This document shows, in pieces, positions 52,155-61,080 of a DNA stretch of 64,000 nt. The notes beneath the pieces were generated by a model. It ran no database searches, was not told the origin of the DNA, and saw only the letters and a program-made list of their open reading frames with translations. Source of the stretch: Marinoscillum sp. 108 (GTDB lineage: Bacteria; Bacteroidota; Bacteroidia; Cytophagales; Cyclobacteriaceae); assembly GCF_902506655.1 (NCBI RefSeq), contig NZ_LR734808.1:1-64000 (forward strand), in the 5' to 3' direction. A program made the position numbers and the translations under genes. The stretch's first letter is position 1, and every line of letters starts with the position of its first letter.

Positions 52155-52191
52155 GGTCCCGAGAGCGCTGGCTTTCGGGACCTTTTGTTTT
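52155..52191 (+). terminator. Intrinsic terminator after the 2270-aa protein
   Basis: GGTCCCGA and TCGGGACC form an 8-bp stem with some further internal pairing, followed by TTTTGTTTT, about 20 bp after the stop codon. Confidence 0.88.
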
Positions 52192-52249
52192 AAAAAAGGC
52201 TGTTTTGGCTCATTTAGGACACATAACCTAAAACAGGGGATCGAAAAAT

Positions 52250-52295
52250 ACCATAAATAGGGTATTGTCACCGGAGGCACACTCCTTTATCTTAG
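52250..52295 (+). promoter_or_regulatory. Inverted repeat and promoter upstream of a short terminated transcript
   Basis: AATACC-ATAAATA-GGGTATT (about 52248-52266) is an inverted repeat overlapping TTG at 52265-52267. TATCTTAG at 52288-52295 fits the -7 box with a 20-bp spacer. Confidence 0.5.
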
Positions 52296-52299
52296 CCTT

Positions 52300-52370
52300 A
52301 ACAATTCAGAGAATACTTCTGTATCTGTTCACCGCTGGTTAAAAGCCTCTCATTCTTGGGAGGCTTTTTT
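52300..52370 (+). ncRNA. Possible small RNA or terminated leader before the TetR-like gene
   Basis: Transcription from the TATCTTAG promoter would run only ~70 nt before the hairpin AAAGCCTC / GAGGCTTT with T run (52342-52370). The region codes for nothing evident. It could be an independent small RNA, or an attenuated leader of the regulator gene that begins 60 bp further on. Confidence 0.4.
52342..52370 (+). terminator. Intrinsic terminator upstream of the TetR-like gene
   Basis: AAAGCCTC-TCATTCTTGG-GAGGCTTTTTT resembles the AGCCT/AGGCT hairpins of the 2.5-3.2 kb array. No protein gene lies between it and the previous terminator at 52155. Confidence 0.8.
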
Positions 52371-52431
52371 ATTTTCAAATTGTTTTTTTTAATCTCCCCA
52401 ACAATTTCGAGTGCTTCAGGTTTATCCTTTT

Positions 52432-53091
52432 ATGGAAAAGACAGCCACCAAAACAAGAAAAAAGTCATTAAGCCAGGAGGACTTCAAATTGGCTTATATG
52501 GATCACGTACTTACGCACGGCTCCAATCCGGCTTCAGTTTTTGCTTTTGCAAAGGATCTGAAAAGCACTGAGGCACAGTTTTACTCATACTTTAATTCTT
52601 TCAAAGCACTGGAACGAACCATTTGGAGTGACTGGTTTGCACAAACCATCAAAACCATAGAAGAAGATCCAGCCTACGCAGAGTACACCGTGAGGGAGAA
52701 ACTCCTGGGTTTTTATTTTACCTGGCTGGAAATTCTCAAAAATAATCGAAGCTTCGTGCTGAAGCGCTTCGAGGAGATCAGCAGAAAGGAACTTAACCCT
52801 TATTTTCTGGAGGGGGTACAGCCACATTTTAAGTCTTATGTGAATGATTTAGTTACCGAAGGAAAGGATACCACGGAAGTAGCCGAACGGCCATTTACCA
52901 ATCAGTACGAAAAAGCCTTTTGGCTTCACTTTCTGTTTATTACCCGGTTTTGGGTCAATGATGATAGCTCCGATTTTGAAAAGACAGATGCGGCCATTGA
53001 GAAGTCTGTTAACCTGGCCTTCGATCTGGTAGGCAAAGGGCCTTTGGATTCGATGCTTGATTTTGCAAAGTTTCTTTTCCAAAACAAGTAA
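52432..53091 (+). CDS. TetR/AcrR-like transcriptional regulator
   Basis: I choose ATG 52432 (219 aa); a GTG at 52411 would add seven residues. The N-terminal ~65 residues have the TetR helix-turn-helix layout (DFKLAYMDHVLTHGSNPASVFAFAKDLKSTEAQFYSYF reads as helices with YSYFNSF in place of the usual YxYF/F-K-K). The rest is all-helical and resembles the C-terminal ligand domain of TetR proteins found next to ABC1-kinase genes in Bacteroidota. The ABC1 gene here is one gene away (55325), with a convergent peptidase gene between. The ligand cannot be predicted. The stop is 6 bp from the end of the peptidase gene. Confidence 0.75.
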   Translation: MEKTATKTRKKSLSQEDFKLAYMDHVLTHGSNPASVFAFAKDLKSTEAQFYSYFNSFKALERTIWSDWFAQTIKTIEEDPAYAEYTVREKLLGFYFTWLEILKNNRSFVLKRFEEISRKELNPYFLEGVQPHFKSYVNDLVTEGKDTTEVAERPFTNQYEKAFWLHFLFITRFWVNDDSSDFEKTDAAIEKSVNLAFDLVGKGPLDSMLDFAKFLFQNK

Positions 53092-53097
53092 AACCCA

Positions 53098-55221
53098 TCA
53101 ATCCTTCCTGAGTAAGTGCTCATGAAGGAATCCATAGACAAAGGCTTTGTTTTCTACTTTCTCGGAAACATTAGCGGCTCCAGAGTGGCCTGTGCCTTGT
53201 TGTGTCCACAATAGCGCCGGATTACTACCTGAAAGGCCTTGCAAAGCAGCTGCAAATTTGAAGGAATGAAGTGGTGGTACCCGGTCGTCGGTATGGGCTG
53301 TCACCAACAAGGTGGGTGGATATTCAATACCCTCTTTTAGGTTATGATAGGGAGAGTAGGAGGCCAGGTTGAGAAACTGTAAGGAGTCCGAGGCTGACCC
53401 AAACTCCTTTACCCATTTCGGACCAACAGTAAAACGTTCGTAGCGGAGCATGTCCAACACGCCAACTTTTATCACCACCGCTCCGAACAGTTCAGGACGC
53501 TGAGTGAGTACGGCCCCTGCCACGAGCCCGCCGTTGGAGCTGCCTATGAAGCCCAACTTTGCAGGTTGGGTATGCTTTTCATCAATCAGGTATTCAGCTG
53601 CTGCAATCACATCATCAAAGGTGTTTTGCTTTTGATCGAGCCTGCCATTTTTCCACCAATCGAATCCCAGTTCGCCGCCCCCACGTGCGTGCACAAAGGC
53701 AAAAGCTCCTCCTTGTTCGATAAAATAAATAATCCCTGGATCATAGTGAGGGTTGCTGATCACACCAAAACCACCATAGGCAGAGAGAAGAAATGGAGTC
53801 TTTCCGTCTTTTTTGAGTTCGTTCTTATAGACGATGAAGATCGGAATCATAGTGCCATCTTTGGATGGGAAGTATTGGGTGGAGAATTTGAAGGATTGAA
53901 AATCGAAATTGACTCCTGTACGCTCCACCACACTGTAGTCATAGTTGTTAAGATCAAGCTTGCACACTACAGGCGGTATGGTAAAGGACTGTAGCAGGAA
54001 AATGAAATCTCCTGAAGCCTTTTGGTAGCTCATATTGGAGACAGAAACACCCCCGGGTAGGTCTACCTCCTTGAGAATGTTTCCTTCCAAATCCACCACG
54101 GTCATAAATGGCTTACTCAATGCCTGATAGGAAACGACTATTTTGTCATCCATGAGCTCATATCCCGTGATCTGGGCGTCTTCATACTCGGGCGTGACCC
54201 TTCTAATCTCCAGGGGTTTCTGAGCCGTGAAGGCGATAATTTGTGATTTGTTATGGATGGTGGCTTCCATAAACAAATGCCCATGCTTGAAATCGATAAA
54301 CTCAAGGGAATAATTGACCTTATAATGCAGAGGCCTGAAAGCCTTTATATCACTGGTCGGATCAAAATAGAGATAACTATACTGGTTCTTGATTGGGTTG
54401 TGAATTTCTAGTACGTACATGTCCTGCTGATAGGTGCCAGACAGTTGAAAGTCATCATAGGGTGAATTGGTTTTGAAAACTAAGGAGTCATCTTCCTGCT
54501 CTGTGAAAAGTCGGTGGTAGTAGACTTCCGAATCCAAGGTCTGATCTGTGATAGCACCTTGCTGGTACTTTTTATAGAAAAACCCATTGTTTAGCCAGCT
54601 GACGTTTGAGAATTTAACCCCAGTCAGAATTTCTGGTGGAGAAACACTTCCCTCCGTAGATTGAATTTTGATCTCTCGCCAGTCACTTCCATTCCTACTG
54701 TAGAGGTAGGCCAGGTATCGATCGTCCTTCGATGGCGCGAAATTCTCGATAACGATTCGGTCGTTATTTGAAATGAATTTGGGATCAACCAGTACCCGAT
54801 AGTCGTTAAAGGATCGCTCGCGATAGTAAATGCTGGGAGCAGAGAGGTCATCATCATAGAAGAGACGATAATTGGATTCATGGTTGCTGCTAAAGTTGAT
54901 ATTGGCGTAAGTATTCCATCGTTTTTTCTGCAACATATATTCATTGAGCATATTGATGGTATTGTTCCGGTTGGCAAGCTTCCTCAGATGCTTTTGAGAT
55001 ACGTCATTCTGCGCCTCCACCCATATCCGTACCTCTGGCCGGTCGATCTCCTCCAGCCATTGGTATTCATCCATTACCTGGTATCCATGATATTCATTGA
55101 TGGTAGGTCGCTTGATTGTTGGCGGGTATTCCAGGCTTTGACTATTGATAGAAAAAGAGGTCAGGATAATTGATGAGAGTAGAAGTGACGGCAGGTAGGG
55201 TAGTCTGAGCATGTTAAGCAT
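53098..55221 (-). CDS. Prolyl oligopeptidase family serine peptidase (S9A)
   Basis: The 707-aa enzyme has a signal peptide (LLLSSIILTSFSINSQS), the N-terminal propeller of S9A peptidases (starting YPPTIKRPTINEYHGYQVMDEYQWLE) and a C-terminal alpha/beta hydrolase. The nucleophile is Ser562 in GSSNGG; the Asp is in DDRVPPLHS and the His in GTGHSG. It would cleave short proline-containing peptides in the periplasm. Length is normal for the family. A second ATG three codons in is an alternative start. It stands alone, convergent with the TetR-like gene and divergent from the ABC1 gene. Confidence 0.95.
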   Translation of the reverse strand: MLNMLRLPYLPSLLLSSIILTSFSINSQSLEYPPTIKRPTINEYHGYQVMDEYQWLEEIDRPEVRIWVEAQNDVSQKHLRKLANRNNTINMLNEYMLQKKRWNTYANINFSSNHESNYRLFYDDDLSAPSIYYRERSFNDYRVLVDPKFISNNDRIVIENFAPSKDDRYLAYLYSRNGSDWREIKIQSTEGSVSPPEILTGVKFSNVSWLNNGFFYKKYQQGAITDQTLDSEVYYHRLFTEQEDDSLVFKTNSPYDDFQLSGTYQQDMYVLEIHNPIKNQYSYLYFDPTSDIKAFRPLHYKVNYSLEFIDFKHGHLFMEATIHNKSQIIAFTAQKPLEIRRVTPEYEDAQITGYELMDDKIVVSYQALSKPFMTVVDLEGNILKEVDLPGGVSVSNMSYQKASGDFIFLLQSFTIPPVVCKLDLNNYDYSVVERTGVNFDFQSFKFSTQYFPSKDGTMIPIFIVYKNELKKDGKTPFLLSAYGGFGVISNPHYDPGIIYFIEQGGAFAFVHARGGGELGFDWWKNGRLDQKQNTFDDVIAAAEYLIDEKHTQPAKLGFIGSSNGGLVAGAVLTQRPELFGAVVIKVGVLDMLRYERFTVGPKWVKEFGSASDSLQFLNLASYSPYHNLKEGIEYPPTLLVTAHTDDRVPPLHSFKFAAALQGLSGSNPALLWTQQGTGHSGAANVSEKVENKAFVYGFLHEHLLRKD

Positions 55222-55324
55222 TTTCTTTTCAAACAGTTAAGTAAGGTAGATTCCCTCAAACTTTATTTCAAAATAATCCAACCTTTTAGATACACGGTAA
55301 GTTCTACCTGCAATTAACAGAGAT

Positions 55325-56632
55325 ATGAAAGAGCAAGGAAGAATTCCGGTGGGTAAGGTGTCAAGGGCTGCCAAATTTGTGAAAACAGGCGCCAAGGTTG
55401 GAGGAAACTATGTGAAGCACTATGGACGAAAGATCATGGATAAAAATGCCTCCCGTGAGCAGCTGGATCAGGACAATGCAGAGGATATTTATGAATCACT
55501 CAGTGAGCTTAAGGGCAGCGCCCTGAAGGTAGCTCAGATGCTGTCCATGGATAAGAATTTATTACCAACAGCCTACCAGGATAAGTTTGCCATGAGTCAG
55601 TATAGCGCACCGCCATTGTCTTATCCTTTGGTAGTAAAGACCTTTCAGAAATACTTTGGAATGGCACCGACGGAACGGTTTAATTCCTTCTCCAAAAGCG
55701 CTGTAAATGCAGCATCTATTGGTCAGGTGCATAAGGCCACTTTGGGAGATAAAACACTTGCTGTAAAGATCCAGTATCCGGGCATATCAGATAGCGTCCG
55801 GTCAGACCTGAAGCTGGTCAAACCATTTGCTCTCCGGCTCTTTGGACTGAACGAGCGAGAGCTGGATCAGTATATGGATGAGGTAGAAGGTAAACTGCTG
55901 GAAGAAACCGATTATGAGCTAGAGGTCTCCCGATCCAAGCGGATTTCTGAGGCTTGTCAGGCGATACCAAACTTGTTGTTCCCGCAGTATTATGAAGAGC
56001 ACTCTGCTGCTCGCATCATCACCATGGACTGGCTGGAGGGGCAGCACATTCGCGAGTTTCTGACCACCAATCCTACACAGGAAATCAGGGATCAGATAGG
56101 GCAGGCTATGTGGGAATTCTACCATCATCAGATCCATCATATCAAGGCCGTTCATGCGGACCCGCATCCCGGAAATTTCCTAATGCGGCCCGATGGAACT
56201 TTAGGTATCATCGACTTTGGATGTGTAAAAGAAATCCCGGAGGATTTCTATACGGCCTATTTCAAATTGATGAATAAATGCCTTCTTCAGGACGATCTGG
56301 AATTGGTACCGGTTCTTTATGATTTGAGCTTCATTTATGCTGACGACTCTGATAAAGAGAAACAACTCTATGTATCCCTATTTAAGGAGATGATGGGACT
56401 TCTTGGTCGCCCCTTTCATACTGATTTTTTCGACTTCTCGGATGATGCATATTTTAAGAAAATTTACGAACTCAGTGAACGACTGGGAAGTATGAAGGAG
56501 CTTCGAAACTCCAGACATGCCAGAGGTTCGAGACACGGTCTTTATATCAATCGCACATACTTTGGATTGTACCAGCTTCTCAATATGCTGGGAGCCAAAA
56601 TCCGTACGAGTAAACCTGATTGGTTGAAGTAA
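55325..56632 (+). CDS. ABC1/UbiB (AarF) family kinase-like protein
   Basis: The 435-aa protein shows the family signatures: the KxGQ-type extension as LKGSALKVAQMLS, the Ala-rich nucleotide loop as VNAASIGQVHKA, the Lys strand AVKIQYPG, the catalytic-type loop VHADPHPGNFL and the metal-binding IDFGCVKEIP. UbiB-type proteins are atypical kinases or ATPases tied to isoprenoid-quinone and lipid metabolism. In Bacteroidota they are often found near the TetR-like regulator seen here. No membrane helix is obvious at the C-terminus. Confidence 0.92.
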   Translation: MKEQGRIPVGKVSRAAKFVKTGAKVGGNYVKHYGRKIMDKNASREQLDQDNAEDIYESLSELKGSALKVAQMLSMDKNLLPTAYQDKFAMSQYSAPPLSYPLVVKTFQKYFGMAPTERFNSFSKSAVNAASIGQVHKATLGDKTLAVKIQYPGISDSVRSDLKLVKPFALRLFGLNERELDQYMDEVEGKLLEETDYELEVSRSKRISEACQAIPNLLFPQYYEEHSAARIITMDWLEGQHIREFLTTNPTQEIRDQIGQAMWEFYHHQIHHIKAVHADPHPGNFLMRPDGTLGIIDFGCVKEIPEDFYTAYFKLMNKCLLQDDLELVPVLYDLSFIYADDSDKEKQLYVSLFKEMMGLLGRPFHTDFFDFSDDAYFKKIYELSERLGSMKELRNSRHARGSRHGLYINRTYFGLYQLLNMLGAKIRTSKPDWLK

Positions 56633-56679
56633 TTCGGTGGTCATTTCATTTATCCTTAGGGTTTAGCTATCTTTTGAGA

Positions 56680-57912
56680 ATGAAGACAACATACCTGATT
56701 TTTGCATTGGCCATGGCCCTCATTTCATGTGATAATCCCAGTGTTTTGGAGCTGGGCGAAAAATGGCAATCTATTGAGCGAGATTTGCAAACTCAGCTCA
56801 TCACAGCTGGAGATAGTGCGGTCATAGAACTGCCAGAAGGCCACTTTATGTTTACAAAATCACTTTTGGTGGATGGTAATAAATACCTGACTATCAAGGG
56901 GCAAGGTATAGATAAAACAATTCTCTCTTTTGAGATGCAGGAAGAGGGTGCTGAAGGCCTTAAAATTGCTAATGGAGTTAGCATTATCATTGAAAATTTC
57001 ACAATAGAGAATGCCAAGGGTGATAATATCAAGGTCACAGATACCAGGGGAATTACCATCCGAAACGTTAAGTCGCAGTGGACTGGTACCCCAGAGGAAT
57101 CTAACGGGGCCTATGCATTTTACCCCGTCCTATCCAGCAATGTGCTGGTAGAAAATTGTATTGCTATCGGGGCCTCCGATGCGGGGATTTATGTAGGGCA
57201 ATCAGACAGTGTGATCATCAGAAACAACGAAGCCTACTACAACGTGGCAGGCATAGAAAGTGAGAATTCCCGATGGGTGGAAATCTATGGAAATCATGCC
57301 CATGACAACACTGGTGGGGTCCTTGTTTTTGATCTCCCCGGCCTTACCCAATATGGCCACACCACGAGGGTGTTTAGCAATAACATCTATGAGAATAATT
57401 TCAGAAATTTTGCACCGAAAGGCAATGTGGTGGCTACCGTTCCTCCCGGCACTGGTGTCATGCTTTTGGCCACCCGAAACATTGAGATTTTCGATAACCT
57501 CATCGCAGACAATCGGACTATAGGTACGGCCATAGCCAGCTATGACCTGGTGGAAGCAATGGCTACAGCTGAGGAGTCACAGTTGAACGAAAACATAGAA
57601 AAGTCCAAAAAGGATGTAGGCTACGATCCTTATCCTAATGAAGTTTACATACACAATAATGTCTACAAGAATAGCTTCTGGTTTCCTACGTGGAAGAATG
57701 ATTTCGGCTTGCTGTTTACTATGAAATTCCCATTTGTTACACCCGATATTGCTTGGGACGGAATCTCCCCGGATGGGTCTGACTTTGCGCTGTGTGTGGA
57801 GCAGGAAGATGTGAAGTTCGCCAACCTGGATGCTGCGAATGATTTTGAAAATCTCACCACCGACCTGGGGCGGTTCAGCTGTGTGGGAAACTTCGTTGAT
57901 CCTATTTTTTAG
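56680..57912 (+). CDS. Parallel beta-helix repeat lipoprotein (TIGR03805-like)
   Basis: The start at ATG 56680 (410 aa) gives a lipoprotein signal (LAMALISC). The in-frame ATG at 56620 would put 20 extra residues before it, and TATCTTTT (56668-56675) lies only four bases upstream of 56680. The body is a right-handed beta-helix with repeated NxxIxNNxAYYN-type coils (VIIRNNEAYYNVAGIESENS, then VEIYGNHAHDNTGG). It matches TIGR03805, which is normally encoded beside the di-haem protein family that follows here at 2-bp distance. The function of the pair is unknown. Beta-helix proteins often bind or cleave polysaccharides, but no lyase residues can be assigned. Confidence 0.85.
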   Translation: MKTTYLIFALAMALISCDNPSVLELGEKWQSIERDLQTQLITAGDSAVIELPEGHFMFTKSLLVDGNKYLTIKGQGIDKTILSFEMQEEGAEGLKIANGVSIIIENFTIENAKGDNIKVTDTRGITIRNVKSQWTGTPEESNGAYAFYPVLSSNVLVENCIAIGASDAGIYVGQSDSVIIRNNEAYYNVAGIESENSRWVEIYGNHAHDNTGGVLVFDLPGLTQYGHTTRVFSNNIYENNFRNFAPKGNVVATVPPGTGVMLLATRNIEIFDNLIADNRTIGTAIASYDLVEAMATAEESQLNENIEKSKKDVGYDPYPNEVYIHNNVYKNSFWFPTWKNDFGLLFTMKFPFVTPDIAWDGISPDGSDFALCVEQEDVKFANLDAANDFENLTTDLGRFSCVGNFVDPIF

Positions 57913-57914
57913 AG

Positions 57915-59000
57915 ATGAAAATTATCAGCTTACTCTTATTGGTGGTTGTTTTTATGGGTTGTGATTCCACACCCAAAAAGAAGGTGATAGAAGAGGTAAA
58001 CCTGGTGGGTACAGTGGGGCTGGATCAGCCAGAAAAGCTCTCCGATTGGGGCCTGTTTTCGAGGCCACTCAAGGAGCTGTCCCCGGCTGCAGGTGTGCTT
58101 CCGTATGACCTCAATTCTCCACTTTTTTCAGACTATGCTCAAAAGGCAAGGTTCGTTAAAATACAGGATGGTACCATGGCCATTTATGATTCCATGGAGG
58201 TCATGAATTTTCCGGTGGGAACCATTCTAATTAAGATTTTTTATTACGCGAACGATTTGAGAAAGACCGATGGAGAGCCAAGGATTATTGAAACGCGATT
58301 GCTGATACATGAGTCTCAAGGTTGGAATGCGCTCACCTATGTTTGGAACGATGAACAGTCAGAAGCCTTTTTGGAAATAGCTGGCAAGACTGTGCCGGTA
58401 TCATGGACTGACGAGTCTGGAATTCTAAAAAGAGTAAACTATTCGGTGCCCAATCTTGTGCAGTGCAAGAGCTGCCATGAGCGCTCTGGTCAGATGGCGC
58501 CCATCGGTCCCTCGGCGCGGCAGCTCAATCGGGATTATACCTATGAGGCAGGCCTGGCGAATCAGCTGGATCACTGGGCAGAGGCTGGGATACTCTCCGG
58601 TTTACCCGATACACATCACCGACCGAAACTACCCGTATGGGATGACGAGCGCACCGGTGCGCTTGATTTGCGTGCCCGTGCCTGGTTGGAGACCAACTGT
58701 GCACATTGTCACCGTGCGGAGGGGCCTGCAAAGAACACCGGTCTTTACCTGACCTACACCGAAACGGACAGCTATAAGCTGGGTATCAACAAACCTCCGG
58801 TGGCCGCAGGGAGAGGTTCCGGAGGACTGACCTACGGTATTGTGCCCGGTCAGCCGGATCAATCGATCCTGGTTCATCGCATTGAGTCACTGGATCCCGG
58901 GGTAATGATGCCGGAGGTGGGTCGTAAAATGAGACATGAGGAAGGGATTGAACTCATTCGCCAATGGATCACTCAAATGGAGGCTGAGCGACATTTATGA
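57915..59000 (+). CDS. SO2930-family di-haem c-type cytochrome lipoprotein (TIGR03806-like)
   Basis: The 361-aa protein has a lipoprotein signal (VVVFMGC), two haem-binding CxxCH motifs, CKSCH near residue 188 and CAHCH near 267, and the family features PYDLNSPLFSDYAQKARFV, QLNRDYTYE and a C-terminal Met-containing stretch (VMMPEVGR). It fits TIGR03806, known as the partner of the beta-helix family encoded just before it. It should sit in the periplasm or on the outer-membrane inner face and carry electrons. The reaction partner is unknown. Confidence 0.88.
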   Translation: MKIISLLLLVVVFMGCDSTPKKKVIEEVNLVGTVGLDQPEKLSDWGLFSRPLKELSPAAGVLPYDLNSPLFSDYAQKARFVKIQDGTMAIYDSMEVMNFPVGTILIKIFYYANDLRKTDGEPRIIETRLLIHESQGWNALTYVWNDEQSEAFLEIAGKTVPVSWTDESGILKRVNYSVPNLVQCKSCHERSGQMAPIGPSARQLNRDYTYEAGLANQLDHWAEAGILSGLPDTHHRPKLPVWDDERTGALDLRARAWLETNCAHCHRAEGPAKNTGLYLTYTETDSYKLGINKPPVAAGRGSGGLTYGIVPGQPDQSILVHRIESLDPGVMMPEVGRKMRHEEGIELIRQWITQMEAERHL

Positions 59001-59071
59001 GTTAATTTTTACCTTAGCAAACCTTTTCATCCGCCAGTGATGTTCTGAATTTTCAAAAACTTGAAAAATCT

Positions 59072-59632
59072 ATGAAAGAATTGATAACGGCACCATGGCC
59101 CTGGTATGTGGCTGGGCCATTGATCACACTGGTAATGGTATTGATGCTTCTGTTTGGCAAAAGCTTCGGGATATCATCCACACTCAAAACGGTCTGTTCT
59201 ATAGGCGGGGCTGGTCGCTGGAGTGACTTTTTTCGGTTCGACTGGAAGTCAGCTTCGTGGAACCTGTTTTTTGCGGCTGGGGCCATCATTGGTGGGTACA
59301 TCGCTTCCTCGTATATGGCTCCGGAGCAGGCTATCGCGCTCAATCCCGCTACGGTGGCCTCTTTGCAGACTTACGGTATCGACAATGCCGGAGCGGAGTT
59401 TCTTCCCAGAGAGATTTTCAATCTTCAAAACCTCCTGACGGGGCAGGGCTTGATCTTCATGGTGCTGGGCGGTTTCATGGTAGGCTTTGGCACTCGTTAT
59501 GCTGATGGCTGCACCTCAGGTCACGCCATCAGTGGCTTGAGCAATCTCCAGTGGCCCTCGCTGGTAGCTGTGGTTGGCTTCTTTATTGGCGGCCTTATTG
59601 TTACACACTTGATTTTACCCGGCATACTATGA
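59072..59632 (+). CDS. YeeE/YedE-family membrane protein, first half
   Basis: The 186-aa protein has about five hydrophobic helices and the family motif RYADGCTSGHAISGLS with its conserved Cys. YeeE/YedE proteins are linked to uptake of reduced sulfur compounds such as thiosulfate. The second half is encoded with a 4-bp ATGA overlap, so the two probably form one transporter, and a rhodanese gene is close by. A TACCTTAG box is at 59010-59017. Confidence 0.9.
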   Translation: MKELITAPWPWYVAGPLITLVMVLMLLFGKSFGISSTLKTVCSIGGAGRWSDFFRFDWKSASWNLFFAAGAIIGGYIASSYMAPEQAIALNPATVASLQTYGIDNAGAEFLPREIFNLQNLLTGQGLIFMVLGGFMVGFGTRYADGCTSGHAISGLSNLQWPSLVAVVGFFIGGLIVTHLILPGIL

Positions 59633-60045
59633 GCAGGTTCAGATTTTTATTAGCAGGAGTGTTTTTTGGCATTGTATTGACCAAGGCAGAAGTGATCTCG
59701 TGGTATCGGATTTATGAAATGTTCCGGTTCGAATCCTTTCATATGTACGGGGTGATTGGCTCGGCGGTGGTGCTGGGGATTATTGCTGTCCAAATAATCA
59801 AAAGATTCAATATCAAGGATATTTCCGGTAACCCTATTGTGATACAGGAGAAGGCTAAAAGGTTTTGGCCTCCGCTGATTGGCGGAACCATCTTTGGTTT
59901 TGGTTGGGCACTGACCGGTGCGTGTCCCGGTCCTATATACATTCTCATCGGAAATGGATTTATGGCTTTTGGTGTCGTTTTTCTGGCGGCAGTGCTGGGC
60001 ACCTTTGTGTATGGTCTGGTGATGGATAAGCTTCCGCAGAGGTAG
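59629..60045 (+). CDS. YeeE/YedE-family membrane protein, second half (DUF6691-like)
   Basis: Starting at ATG 59629 (138 aa), the protein has four hydrophobic helices and the motif FGFGWALTGACPGPIYILIG with the conserved Cys. It is the usual partner of the upstream half. The overlap with the previous stop indicates translational coupling. Upstream in-frame codons overlap the previous gene and are not needed. Confidence 0.9.
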   Translation: MSRFRFLLAGVFFGIVLTKAEVISWYRIYEMFRFESFHMYGVIGSAVVLGIIAVQIIKRFNIKDISGNPIVIQEKAKRFWPPLIGGTIFGFGWALTGACPGPIYILIGNGFMAFGVVFLAAVLGTFVYGLVMDKLPQR

Positions 60046-60071
60046 GGCAATTAGTGTCAATCATTTTTGGT

Positions 60072-60079
60072 TATCTTTC
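60072..60079 (+). promoter_or_regulatory. -7-like box of the SDR gene
   Basis: TATCTTTC lies 22 bp before ATG 60102. It supports 60102 rather than the upstream GTG at 60054 as the start, since a transcript from here would not include 60054. Confidence 0.5.
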
Positions 60080-60101
60080 GGAGACTAAACCCAAAAATGA
60101 T

Positions 60102-61031
60102 ATGAAATACACTGAAGGCATGCTGCGAGAGGGCGCACTGAAAGGAAAGACGATCCTCGTCACTGGTGGAGGTACCGGATTGGGCAAATCCATGGGCACC
60201 TATTTTTCGGAGTTGGGAGCCAACCTCATTATCACCAGCCGAAAACTGGATGTGCTGGAGGAAACAGCCAAAGAAATCTCTGATCAAACGGGAAACCCGG
60301 TGCTTCCGCTGGCTTGCGATGTACGCGAATATGATCAGGTCGAAAAGGCCATTGCAGACTCGAAGGCTCAGTTTGGCCACATAGACGTGTTGCTCAATAA
60401 TGCGGCAGGCAACTTTATCAGCCCCACAGAGCGTCTTTCTCACAGGGCATTTGATACGGTGGTGGATATTGTGCTCAAAGGCTCTTACAATTTCACCCTG
60501 GCACTCGGCAAAGACTGGATTGCTGACAAACATCCGGGAAACATTCTCAGTATAGTCACGACTTACGCGTGGACAGGTTCGGGCTATGTGGTGCCTTCGG
60601 CTTGCGCCAAAGCCGGTGTACTGGCCATGACGAGATCATTGGCTGTGGAGTGGGCACACTATGGCATCAGAGCCAATGCCATCGCGCCAGGGCCATTTCC
60701 TACCAAAGGAGCATGGGACCGATTGCTACCAGGCGGGCTGAAGGAGAAATTTGATCCAGCCAACAAAGTACCTGTAGGCAGGGTAGGCGTGCATCAGGAG
60801 CTGGCCAACCTGGCTGCTTATCTGGTGTCGGATTATTCGGCCTATGTGAATGGTGAAGTAGTGACCATAGACGGAGGCGAGTGGCTCAAAGGTGCCGGAG
60901 AGATGAATCAACTGGACCAGGTGCCTGAAGAACTTTGGGATGCGATGGAGATGTCCAGAAAAGGAGGCTCAAAGATCAAAATGATGTGGGCATACCTGAA
61001 TGGCATGCGCAAGATGAAGTTTAGGAGATAA
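60102..61031 (+). CDS. SDR-family oxidoreductase, 2,4-dienoyl-CoA reductase-like
   Basis: From ATG 60102 the protein has 309 aa. The NADP-binding motif is TGGGTGLGKSMG near residue 20, followed by NNAAGNF. The usual YxxxK active site reads SACAK here, with Ser in the Tyr position. This is the known pattern of the 2,4-dienoyl-CoA reductase branch of the SDR family, so the change is not a sign of inactivity. The C-terminal NAIAPGPFPTKGAW also fits that branch. It would reduce unsaturated acyl-CoA in fatty-acid breakdown. It is a separate unit from the sulfur genes. Confidence 0.88.
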   Translation: MKYTEGMLREGALKGKTILVTGGGTGLGKSMGTYFSELGANLIITSRKLDVLEETAKEISDQTGNPVLPLACDVREYDQVEKAIADSKAQFGHIDVLLNNAAGNFISPTERLSHRAFDTVVDIVLKGSYNFTLALGKDWIADKHPGNILSIVTTYAWTGSGYVVPSACAKAGVLAMTRSLAVEWAHYGIRANAIAPGPFPTKGAWDRLLPGGLKEKFDPANKVPVGRVGVHQELANLAAYLVSDYSAYVNGEVVTIDGGEWLKGAGEMNQLDQVPEELWDAMEMSRKGGSKIKMMWAYLNGMRKMKFRR

Positions 61032-61036
61032 GTAAA

Positions 61037-61070
61037 GACTGGCTGGAGTATCTCCAGCCGGTCACATTTT
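61037..61070. terminator. Intrinsic terminator between convergent SDR and rhodanese genes
   Basis: GACTGGCTGGAG / CTCCAGCCGGTC is a 12-bp stem with one wobble, followed by ACATTTTT on the plus strand. It lies exactly between the two convergent stop codons. Confidence 0.8.
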
Positions 61071-61080
61071 TCCATGATGG

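Noticed and set aside
56620-56679. Upstream ATG at 56620 as start of the beta-helix gene
   Set aside because: It overlaps the end of the previous gene and puts 20 residues ahead of a complete lipoprotein signal, while a promoter box lies downstream of it.
60120-60760. Loss of catalytic Tyr in the SDR enzyme as a sign of an inactive protein
   Set aside because: Ser in this position is normal for the 2,4-dienoyl-CoA reductase branch, and the rest of the site is intact.
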